Source: Spirosoma lacussanchae | GTDB lineage: Bacteria; Bacteroidota; Bacteroidia; Cytophagales; Spirosomataceae | Length of the DNA: 64,000 bases | NCBI RefSeq assembly: GCF_005870035.1 | Contig: NZ_SWJG01000001.1 | Location: 186,001-250,000 of the forward strand | Direction of reading: 5' to 3' | Translations under genes and position numbers: made by a program | The notes under the pieces: generated by a model | What the model was told of the DNA's origin: nothing | Seen by the model: only the letters and a program-made list of their open reading frames with translations | Database searches by the model: none | Shown: piece after piece, positions 25,820 to 32,134 of the stretch | How positions within the stretch are numbered: the stretch's first letter is position 1 | How the letters are laid out: every line of letters begins with the position of its first letter

Positions 25820-26938
25820 ATGATCCGTTTCCAATTTTTGGCGAGATGTTTGCTTCTACTGTGCAACCTTATATATATGGGCGCTTCGGCGCAGACAGTG
25901 GCTGCCCGGAAAGCCGTGCTGGACGATATGCGCGAGTCTGGGAAGGCGTTCCTAAGCACCTTATCCGCCGATCAGCGCAAGCAGATTATGTTTTCTTTCG
26001 ACGACGAAGAACGGTTCAACTGGCATTTTGTGCCGCGCGAACGCAAGGGCCTCCCGCTGAAGCAGATGACCGCCGACCAGCGGAAATCAGCCATGGCGTT
26101 GCTCAAAACGGGGCTCAGCGAACAGGGATACGAGAAAGCTACGTCGATCATCGACATGGAAAACGTGTTGCGGGTTATTGACAACCGCCCGCCCAACGAT
26201 ACCTACCGCGACCCCGAAAACTACTCGTTCAGCATCTTCGGCGATCCATCGACGGATAAACCCTGGAGCTGGCGGCTGGAAGGGCACCACCTGTCGCTTC
26301 AGTTCATGTCGCTCACCGGGCGAGTGCTGGCGCAGACGCCAACGTTCTTCGGCAGTAATCCGGGCGTTTTGCAGTACGATCCTCAGATGGCCGACAAGCG
26401 GATGGGCGATGTGCGGGTGAAGGACTTACCCCAGAAAGGCCGACAAATTCTGAAGCTGGAAACGGAGCGGGCCTTTGCGCTGCTCAAAAGTTTATCGGCC
26501 GAGCAGCGCAAACAGGTGGTACTGGCCGCCGTGGCCTACCCGGATATTGTGACCAGTAACAAACGTAAAGCCTCGCTGGAGCGGATGGACGGACTGAAAC
26601 GGGCCGATATGACCGCCGATCAGCAAAGGCTGTTCATGGATCTGCTGCAAACCTACCTGGCCAACTACCGCATCACCCTGGCCAAACAGCAGCTGAACAA
26701 ACTGGAGAAAGCCGGGCTCGACAGCCTGCGGTTTGCGTGGGCGGGTGATCTGACGCCCGAACTGGGCGAGGGGAAAGGCTGGTACTACCGCATTCACGGG
26801 CCTACTATCCTGATCGAGTATGATAACACGCAGACGAGCGCCAACCACATCCATACCGTTGTCCGCGATCTGACAAACGACTGGGGCGAAGACATGCTCC
26901 AGGAACACTACCGCGCCAGCCAGCACGGGAAACCCTGA
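25820..26938 (+). CDS. DUF3500 domain protein, secreted
   Basis: 372 residues with a signal peptide ending GASAQ (about residue 25). The DUF3500 signs are LSADQRKQIMFSFDDEERFNWHFVPRERKG, GLPLKQMTADQRKSAMALL, WSWRLEGHHLSLQF and near the end WYYRIHGPTILIEYDN and HIHTVVRDLTNDWG. The domain contains two similar halves: compare LSADQRKQIMFS with LSAEQRKQVVLA, about 200 residues later. Function unknown. Single gene, convergent with the ABC exporter at 26984. Confidence 0.88.
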   Translation: MIRFQFLARCLLLLCNLIYMGASAQTVAARKAVLDDMRESGKAFLSTLSADQRKQIMFSFDDEERFNWHFVPRERKGLPLKQMTADQRKSAMALLKTGLSEQGYEKATSIIDMENVLRVIDNRPPNDTYRDPENYSFSIFGDPSTDKPWSWRLEGHHLSLQFMSLTGRVLAQTPTFFGSNPGVLQYDPQMADKRMGDVRVKDLPQKGRQILKLETERAFALLKSLSAEQRKQVVLAAVAYPDIVTSNKRKASLERMDGLKRADMTADQQRLFMDLLQTYLANYRITLAKQQLNKLEKAGLDSLRFAWAGDLTPELGEGKGWYYRIHGPTILIEYDNTQTSANHIHTVVRDLTNDWGEDMLQEHYRASQHGKP

Positions 26939-26983
26939 ATGTTATTTTTAATGTGGCAGCTGTGCGAATAATATGACCAGCGT

Positions 26984-29140
26984 TTATACCAGCTCGATCT
27001 GTTGCTGCCAATAATGCCGATACGTTTGTCCGTTTTGAAGCAAGTCGGTGTGACTACCTTCTTCAACAATTTTGCCCTGCTCCAGCACGATAATTTTGTC
27101 GGCCTGCCGAACGGTACTCAGCCGATGGGCGATAATGATAACTGTTCTGCCCGATTGTCGAAGATGCTGAATGGTGCGTTGCACGAACTGCTCGGAACCG
27201 GAATCGAGGGCAGACGTTGCTTCATCTAAAATCAAGATAGCCGGATCACGGTATAGGGCCCGGGCGATGGCTATGCGTTGACGCTGACCGCCCGACAGAG
27301 ACACGCCATTTTCGCCAAGATATGTTTGAAAACCAGTGGGCAGTTTTTCGATAAAATCCAGAATGCCCAACTCGCGGCAGATGCTGATGATGCGCTGCAT
27401 ATCGGGTTCGGGATCGCCAATGGCAATGTTTTCCAGCACAGTACCCGCAAACAGGTCGATCTTCTGAGGCACAACGCCTACTACTTTTCGCAGACTGTCG
27501 GGGTGCAGGTATTTAATGTCATAGTCGCCAATATGGATACTACCTTCCTGAAGCGGGTACAAACCCTGAACCAGCGACAGTAAGGTACTTTTACCCGAGC
27601 CACTTTCGCCAACTATGGCCGTAACCTGCCCGTGTGGAATGGTGAGCGTAAGTCGATCGAATACGGTGATTCGGGTGCCATAACGGAACGTTACATTCTC
27701 AAATCGAATGTCACTAACGAGATCAGCTGTTAGCCAGATTTTGTTGTCGGTCTGCTCCTTTTCCAGATCCAGGATCTCAAACAAACGGTCGGCCGCAATA
27801 CGGGCATCCTGGATGCTGCGGTTGGCGCCGATCAGGCCGGCAGCCGGGCCGGTAAAATACCCGATCAGGGCGTAAAAAGATAATAGTTCGCCGGGTGTGA
27901 TCTGCCGGTCAAGCACAAAGAACGCGCCCAGCCATAGCACTATGATCGTGAATAACCTCGACGTAAATTCCGAAGCTGATCCGGCCCATATACTGCTACT
28001 GCCCGATTGGTAAATAGTCTGCAGCAGTTTTATAAATCTGGTTTCGGTTTTTTCATTGGCGAACGCTTCTAGGCCAAACCGCTTGATAGTCGATACGGCG
28101 TTCAGTGACTCAACCAATTGCGATTCCAGTTCAGCGCTGTCTTCCATTAACCGGCGCTGGTAGGTTCGGTTAATTCGATTGACCACGTAATAGATAAGAC
28201 CGTAAAGCGGCACAATCAGGCCCATGACAACAGCCAGCTTCCAGTAATAGGTGAACATCAGGCCAAATGAGAAGAGGATGACCAGCCCGTTAACGACCAG
28301 CCCCAGGGCCGTATCGTTGATAAAGGTCCGGATCTTGACCGCATCATTGACCCGTGAAATGATTTCGCCGACGCGCATGGTGTCAAAAAATGACTGCGGT
28401 AAGGTCAACAGGTGTTTGTAATAGCCTAAAATAAGGGCCGCGTCGATTTGCTGCCCCGTTTTCAGATTGAAGAAGTCTTTGACCGTATCGATGAATACTT
28501 GGAGGAGCAAGAGTCCAATCATGACTACGCTCAGCAGATTCAGCAGATTACGATTGCCATCGACCAGCACGTTGTCGACCAGTTTCTGTACGTAGATTGA
28601 GGTAGATAGCCCCAGAAGCGTGTATATGACAGCGCCAAAGAGTGCCTGAAGCATTACGGCCCAGTGTGGGCGTAACAACTGCCAGAATCGTTGCCCAACC
28701 GATGTTTGCGCATTGGCGGTCTGAAAGCCGTTGTCAGGTACGAGCAGCACCAGGACGCCTGTCCATTCCTGCCGGAACAGGTCGTGTGTTTTGCGGTGTA
28801 GCCGACCATCGGCGGGGTCCATCACGACAACGTACTTGCTGGTTACGTCGTAGATAACCACATAGTGATGGAGTTGATTCTTACCGATTACGTGAGCGAT
28901 GGCCGGTTTAGGAACCTTGCCTAAACTCTCGAAGGGGCCTTTGACTCCTTTGGCCTGAAACCCCATTTTGTGGGCGGCTTCGATGAGGCCCAGCACATTG
29001 GTACCTTTCTGGTCGGTACTGGCCAGTTGCCGAACCCGCGCTACGGGCATCAACAGCCGGTAATGAGCGGCTACCGAAGCCAGGCAGGCAGCCCCACAGT
29101 CGGTAATGTCGCGCTGTTTGATTCTGACGCGCTTGTTCAT
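26984..29140 (-). CDS. Peptidase-containing ABC exporter (C39 peptidase, bacteriocin type)
   Basis: 718 residues, full length for a PCAT. The N-terminal C39 peptidase (1-130) has its catalytic Cys15 in DITDCGAACLASV, His92 in HHYVVIYDV and Asp108 in VVMDPADG, so it should cut leaders after a double glycine. Six transmembrane helices follow (about 155-440). The ATPase shows GESGSGKST (Walker A), LSGGQRQRIAIARAL (signature), AILILDEATSALDS (Walker B) and IIIAHRLSTV. It starts 12 bp after the HlyD-type gene and both point the same way, as one operon. Two peptides with double-glycine leaders lie 1.8-2 kb upstream (30917-31346) and are the obvious substrates. Confidence 0.95.
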   Translation of the reverse strand: MNKRVRIKQRDITDCGAACLASVAAHYRLLMPVARVRQLASTDQKGTNVLGLIEAAHKMGFQAKGVKGPFESLGKVPKPAIAHVIGKNQLHHYVVIYDVTSKYVVVMDPADGRLHRKTHDLFRQEWTGVLVLLVPDNGFQTANAQTSVGQRFWQLLRPHWAVMLQALFGAVIYTLLGLSTSIYVQKLVDNVLVDGNRNLLNLLSVVMIGLLLLQVFIDTVKDFFNLKTGQQIDAALILGYYKHLLTLPQSFFDTMRVGEIISRVNDAVKIRTFINDTALGLVVNGLVILFSFGLMFTYYWKLAVVMGLIVPLYGLIYYVVNRINRTYQRRLMEDSAELESQLVESLNAVSTIKRFGLEAFANEKTETRFIKLLQTIYQSGSSSIWAGSASEFTSRLFTIIVLWLGAFFVLDRQITPGELLSFYALIGYFTGPAAGLIGANRSIQDARIAADRLFEILDLEKEQTDNKIWLTADLVSDIRFENVTFRYGTRITVFDRLTLTIPHGQVTAIVGESGSGKSTLLSLVQGLYPLQEGSIHIGDYDIKYLHPDSLRKVVGVVPQKIDLFAGTVLENIAIGDPEPDMQRIISICRELGILDFIEKLPTGFQTYLGENGVSLSGGQRQRIAIARALYRDPAILILDEATSALDSGSEQFVQRTIQHLRQSGRTVIIIAHRLSTVRQADKIIVLEQGKIVEEGSHTDLLQNGQTYRHYWQQQIELV

Positions 29141-29152
29141 ACAATGAATAGG

Positions 29153-30337
29153 TTAGACGGAACTGGACGGGTTCTGTCGCGTACGGTTGGGGTTAAGCCA
29201 GTCGTCGGCTTTGTCGTAGAGTAGCTGGAACAGCGAGCGTTGCGTAACAACAAATCGCGCTCGTAAGGTCATACCTTTTTTTAGCGAACCCCGGTACCCG
29301 TTGGGTAGAGTCAGGTAGTTTTGCCGAAGCTGGCAGCGTACCCGAAAAACAGGTTGCCGGGACGACGGGCTGTTTTCCACAATCGTAAAATCGTTATCGA
29401 TGTCGAGAATGTGTCCGTCTATCAGGCCCCACTGGTTGTAGTCGAACGCGTCGACCTGAAACCGGGCCGTTTGGCCGGGGCGAAGCAGGCCAATATCTTT
29501 AGGGGGTACGTAGCACTCGACTATGAGTGTAGAATCTGGTGAAATGATGCCGATTGTCTCGCCTGCCTGTACGTAGCTTCCTGCATATCGCCCCGCTACC
29601 TGACTAACCGTACCACTAACCGACGCCCGCACCGTGTAGAGGTCGCGCTCCTGCCGGAGCTGTTGCTCCTGTGCCCGTAGCTCCGTGAGGGCCAGCTGGT
29701 GTTGAGTCAGGGCCGTTTGCCACTCGCTGCGCTGCCGCTCCATTAATGTCTGATATTGCGTCACTACGCTATTGAGGGCAAACTCTTTGTCTTCGTGTTC
29801 GAGCCGGGCTACGACCTTATCGCGTAACAGCAATTGGCTGGTTTCAACGTCGCGCCGGCGTTTTTGCTGGGTTTGCAGATTTTCCTGGCCCACTAATCGG
29901 AGCTGCTCGAACTGTTGCCGGTAAAGCGGGGAGCGGAGCTGCGCCATAAGAGCCGGATACGTAGCTGAAGCCAGAAGTTCATCGGGTTTTTGATCCAGGA
30001 GAAGTGTTAGATCATGAATAGATTGCTGCTTCTCCTGTTGTTGTGCCAACAGCAGGTGTAGTTTGGTATCCAGCACGGGGGTTTGTAGCCGCAGCAGTAC
30101 GGCTCCTGTCTGCACGGACTGGTTCTCCCGGACCAGTAGCGCAGCCACGCGCCCACTAACCAGCGGTTTTACGTCGCTCCGTTCGGCTACGGGCCGTACC
30201 AGCCCACTAGCCTGCACCGACACATCAACAACAATGAACGGCAACGAAGCCAGGGCAACCGCTATCGCTACCAGCACGGACGTATAGATGAGCTGGCTAC
30301 GAACGGTAAGAGTAGGGAGGTAGGTGATCGCGTCCAT
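29153..30337 (-). CDS. HlyD-family periplasmic adaptor of a peptide exporter
   Basis: 394 residues. One N-terminal transmembrane helix (about 14-36, SQLIYTSVLVAIAVALASLPFIV). Then the lipoyl-like segment (VSGRVAALLVRENQSVQTGAVLLRLQ), a long coiled-coil hairpin (about 85-220, rich in Gln, Glu, Leu) and the second lipoyl half and beta-barrel (TVRASVSGTVSQVAGRYAGSYVQAGETIGIISPDS, FRVRCQLRQNYLTLPNGYRGSLKKGMTLRARFVV). It connects the ABC exporter with an outer-membrane channel; no TolC gene is nearby. A decayed second copy of its first 50 codons is found 230-380 bp upstream. Confidence 0.93.
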   Translation of the reverse strand: MDAITYLPTLTVRSQLIYTSVLVAIAVALASLPFIVVDVSVQASGLVRPVAERSDVKPLVSGRVAALLVRENQSVQTGAVLLRLQTPVLDTKLHLLLAQQQEKQQSIHDLTLLLDQKPDELLASATYPALMAQLRSPLYRQQFEQLRLVGQENLQTQQKRRRDVETSQLLLRDKVVARLEHEDKEFALNSVVTQYQTLMERQRSEWQTALTQHQLALTELRAQEQQLRQERDLYTVRASVSGTVSQVAGRYAGSYVQAGETIGIISPDSTLIVECYVPPKDIGLLRPGQTARFQVDAFDYNQWGLIDGHILDIDNDFTIVENSPSSRQPVFRVRCQLRQNYLTLPNGYRGSLKKGMTLRARFVVTQRSLFQLLYDKADDWLNPNRTRQNPSSSV

Positions 30338-30359
30338 GGTCTATCTGTTCTTTTCTAAC

Positions 30360-30494
30360 CTATTGGACAGATAAATGCAGCTTACAGAGAAAATCAATTT
30401 CATTATAACACTGGCCAATCCTGTTTGAAATAGCTAACCGGTAAATGAGTTCGGTAGAATGTAAAATGGTTAACACTACGGCCAGATAAAACAT
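30360..30494 (-). CDS. Possible 44-residue ORF upstream of hlyD
   Basis: Open frame from the ATG at 30494 (MFYLAVVLTILHS...) to a TAG at 30362, ending 22 bp before the hlyD start. The first half is hydrophobic (to about residue 21), the second half polar with two Cys. AT-rich DNA makes a chance ORF of this size quite possible. It would be the counterpart, at the intact hlyD, of the small ORF that precedes the decayed copy, but the two sequences are not visibly alike. Confidence 0.25.
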   Translation of the reverse strand: MFYLAVVLTILHSTELIYRLAISNRIGQCYNEIDFLCKLHLSVQ

Positions 30495-30573
30495 TAGTTT
30501 ATACCATTAAATTGTACCATAATCACGTTGGATCTGAATGCTATTGTTCATTAGATACAGATTGACACGGGCC

Positions 30574-30719
30574 TAAACTTTACTAGCCTACTAACCTGCA
30601 CAGACAAACCGGCAACAGTCAAAACATAGCCAGGATTACTACTATTGCTACTAGCATGGACGTATACATGAGCTGGATACGAATGGTCAAGTTAGAGAAA
30701 TGTATTTGGTCGCGTCCAT
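30574..30719 (-). pseudogene. Decayed fragment of an hlyD-type gene (N-terminal about 50 codons)
   Basis: The DNA aligns over about 150 bp with the 5' end of the intact hlyD (about 30190-30337). It shares GGTCGCGTCCAT-like start context, GACGTATACATGAGCTGG against GACGTATAGATGAGCTGG, and further blocks. Read on the minus strand from the ATG at 30719 it gives MDATKYISLT, then needs a frameshift to continue IRIQLMYTSMLVAIVV (intact gene: VRSQLIYTSVLVAIAV), meets a stop, and in another frame gives LSVQVSRLV (intact: VSVQASGLV). At least two frameshifts and one stop. Everything after that is missing, so it is a relic of a second adaptor gene, probably from a duplication or replacement of the transporter. 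Confidence 0.85.
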
Positions 30720-30734
30720 ATCATTTCATAGCCA

Positions 30735-30854
30735 TTATGAGAACAATTTTCCTAGAAAGACTTTTACTATATGCCAATTAGAAAATATAGTGTAAGCAGT
30801 GATAAAAGAAATCAGAACTAGCAAGATGTCGCGATTTTTCATGGTCTTTTTCAT
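30735..30854 (-). CDS. 39-residue single-helix membrane peptide
   Basis: Short ORF from the ATG at 30854, or from a second ATG at 30842 giving 35 residues, with AGGAG just upstream of the first. Four or so polar and basic residues (KKTMKNRD) are followed by one hydrophobic helix (ILLVLISFITAYTIF) and a polar-aromatic end SNWHIVKVFLGKLFS. The motif (N/D)-W-x2-(F/V)-K-x2-L/F is shared with the C-terminal part of the exported peptide at 31152-31346 (QDWDNFKAGLSG). It sits between the peptide genes and the relic of the adaptor gene, its stop only 15 bp before the relic's start codon. Likely roles are self-immunity or a third, leaderless peptide; this is inference. No homologous family is recognised. 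Confidence 0.55.
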   Translation of the reverse strand: MKKTMKNRDILLVLISFITAYTIFSNWHIVKVFLGKLFS

Positions 30855-30876
30855 ACTCCTTGATTATTGCGAAGGT

Positions 30877-30901
30877 GCCCCTTAGGTAAGACCTAAGGGG
30901 C
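30877..30901 (-). terminator. Hairpin after the precursor peptide genes
   Basis: Perfect 11-bp stem (30877-30887 with 30891-30901) with a 3-nt loop, 15 bp after the stop codon of the second peptide. There is no T tract after it on the minus strand, so it may act as a partial terminator or an mRNA 3'-end stabiliser that keeps peptide mRNA above transporter mRNA. Confidence 0.65.
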
Positions 30902-30916
30902 TAGGTACAAGATTGG

Positions 30917-31132
30917 TTATTTACAATTGCACTTTGCTTTATTGGCTGCATAGTCGGCATAAGCCATAGCTATACCATGCGCAGGAATTACTGCACCGTA
31001 TTTGATGTAATGTAAGCCAAAGCGTATTGCTGTTCCAATGTCATGAGCAAAACCATCACCACCGCTAATCTCACGAACTTCAAGGTGGCTTAATTCTGCC
31101 AGCTGGTTATCAAGAATGATGTGCTGTCTCAT
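30917..31132 (-). CDS. Double-glycine leader peptide 2 (bacteriocin-like)
   Basis: 71 residues from the ATG at 31132; an upstream ATG at 31180 would overlap the first peptide gene. The leader ends LSHLEVREISGG, a textbook double-glycine leader with Leu at -12, Ser at -11, Glu at -8, Val at -7 and Ile at -4. The predicted mature peptide of 46 residues is amphiphilic and rich in Gly, Ala and His (starts DGFAHDIGTAIRFGLHYIKYG) and ends with KCNCK, two Cys near the C-terminus. It lies 19 bp after peptide 1 on the same strand. With the C39-peptidase exporter nearby it is probably cut after Gly-Gly and exported. Class IIb bacteriocin and signalling peptide both fit. Confidence 0.85.
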   Translation of the reverse strand: MRQHIILDNQLAELSHLEVREISGGDGFAHDIGTAIRFGLHYIKYGAVIPAHGIAMAYADYAANKAKCNCK

Positions 31133-31151
31133 TTCACTCGTTGTTAATGAT

Positions 31152-31346
31152 TTATTTTTTTGCCTGCTTACAATTTCCACTTAAACCAGCCTTAAAATTA
31201 TCCCAGTCTTGAATTATTTCCGTAGCAGCTGCAATGGCAACTCCTATTAAGATGGCTACATGTATGGGTGTTCCACCTTGGGTTTGCTGGATAGCATATT
31301 CGTCCATTTCAACGACATCAAAGTTATCTAATGATAAAGTATTCAT
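31152..31346 (-). CDS. Double-glycine leader peptide 1 (bacteriocin-like)
   Basis: 64 residues from the ATG at 31346. The leader of 25 residues ends EYAIQQTQGG; Ile at -7 and Met at -12 fit, but Thr at -4 departs from the usual hydrophobic residue. The 39-residue mature part begins TPIHVAILIGVAIAAATEII, a hydrophobic helix with Ala-x3-Ala spacing, and ends DNFKAGLSGNCKQAKK with one Cys. First gene of the two-peptide unit; the two mature peptides are different in sequence but similar in size, as in two-component bacteriocins. No dedicated immunity gene is recognised, apart from the candidate at 30735-30854. Confidence 0.82.
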   Translation of the reverse strand: MNTLSLDNFDVVEMDEYAIQQTQGGTPIHVAILIGVAIAAATEIIQDWDNFKAGLSGNCKQAKK

Positions 31347-31430
31347 GATTTTGATACAAGTTAAAGCCTCCCGACCTTTCTACGTTTCAAGCCGTCTCGA
31401 GCCAGCCGAATTAGTAGCGATTGGTTATTG

Positions 31431-31516
31431 CAAAGTTGATAGGAGTGTCTAGACGAAGCTATGCGTAAAATGCATAATTTATGCAAATTGTGCATATCGT
31501 TATGCGTTTTACGCAT
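31431..31516 (-). promoter_or_regulatory. Palindromic operator array and weak promoter of the peptide operon
   Basis: The minus strand carries CAACTTTG (31438-31431), one mismatch to TAnnTTTG, 85 bp before the first peptide gene. Just upstream, 31461-31516 is a dense array of TGC(A/G)T units: TGCGTAAAA on the plus strand at 31462 and on the minus strand at 31515, TGCAT at 31471 and 31491, TGCAA at 31482, TGCGT at 31503. Spacings are 20-21 bp. The end unit ATGCGTTTTACGCAT (31502-31516) is itself a palindrome. TGCGTAAAA differs by one base from TGCGTGAAA of the 21-bp-spaced boxes. Confidence 0.6.
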
Positions 31517-31625
31517 AAACCAACATAGGTATCGATTCTGGAGATTTTAGTCTTTATAAGATATAGAATGTGTATCTATAAAAATATGCCAATTAAATTG
31601 GTACAAATAGGTGTGAACGTAATTT

Positions 31626-31662
31626 TAACTATCAATTTTATAGAATTGATAGTTATTTTTTT
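31626..31662 (+). terminator. Rho-independent terminator without an upstream gene
   Basis: 12-bp perfect stem (31626-31637 with 31644-31655), 6-nt loop, then seven T. This is an excellent plus-strand terminator, but no plus-strand gene lies between 31347 and 31626. It may end a small RNA starting in the divergent promoter region, or insulate the XRE gene. Confidence 0.75.
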
Positions 31663-31698
31663 GGTTGATTTCACGCATAAAAAAGGTGATTTCACGCA
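31663..31698 (+). promoter_or_regulatory. Tandem operator boxes, 21-bp period, upstream of the XRE gene
   Basis: GGTTGATTTCACGCA (31663-31677) and AGGTGATTTCACGCA (31684-31698); TGATTTCACGCA repeats with a period of exactly 21 bp. The second box shares the 14-mer GGTGATTTCACGCA with both boxes at 13401-13436, read on the minus strand. A candidate promoter follows: TTG 31707-31709, 19-bp spacer, AAACTTTG 31729-31736. The gap from box to TTG is 8 bp. Confidence 0.7.
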
Positions 31699-31772
31699 AT
31701 ATAGTCTTGTTCATATGTCTCCTAATCGAAACTTTGGTGTCTGAACTGTCCGTAACTTAAAATTCCCTATCT

Positions 31773-32048
31773 ATGCCAAACTACATGACCCGGATTCGGA
31801 CGCTGCGCGAATTCTGCGGCCTCTCTCAGGAAGCGGTTGCCGATCAGCTCGGCATTACGCAGTCGGCCTATAGCCGACTGGAAAACGGCACTACCCGGCT
31901 GGATCTTCCACGGCTGGAGCAACTGGCCGGGCTCTATGGACTTACTGTCCAGCAACTGGTGGATCTGAATTCGGTTGCTCTCGTTGATATCATCAGCCAG
32001 ACGCCAGCCGTTGTTGAGCGGCTGCGGGTCAGTGATGTCCGTAATTAA
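31773..32048 (+). CDS. XRE-family helix-turn-helix regulator
   Basis: 91 residues. A complete XRE/Cro-type HTH (about 6-62): RIRTLREFCGLSQEAVADQLGITQSAYSRLENGTTRLDLPRLEQLAGLYGLTVQQLVDL. A short tail follows without a known sensor or peptidase domain. It is probably a small DNA-binding repressor or activator. It lies 427 bp from, and divergent to, the double-glycine peptide genes, and its promoter holds the 21-bp-spaced boxes, so it may link those boxes to peptide expression. Confidence 0.88.
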   Translation: MPNYMTRIRTLREFCGLSQEAVADQLGITQSAYSRLENGTTRLDLPRLEQLAGLYGLTVQQLVDLNSVALVDIISQTPAVVERLRVSDVRN

Positions 32049-32134
32049 CGCAACGAAGCGCGCCATTTAACAACTTTTAAGGCTATAAATCACGGGTTTC
32101 TTCGTAATTTGTGAAGACTATTTGTTTATAATTC

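Noticed and set aside
31773-32048. XRE gene as part of a prophage or toxin-antitoxin pair
   Set aside because: No toxin, integrase or phage gene adjoins it; the next gene is a secreted subtilisin with its own context.
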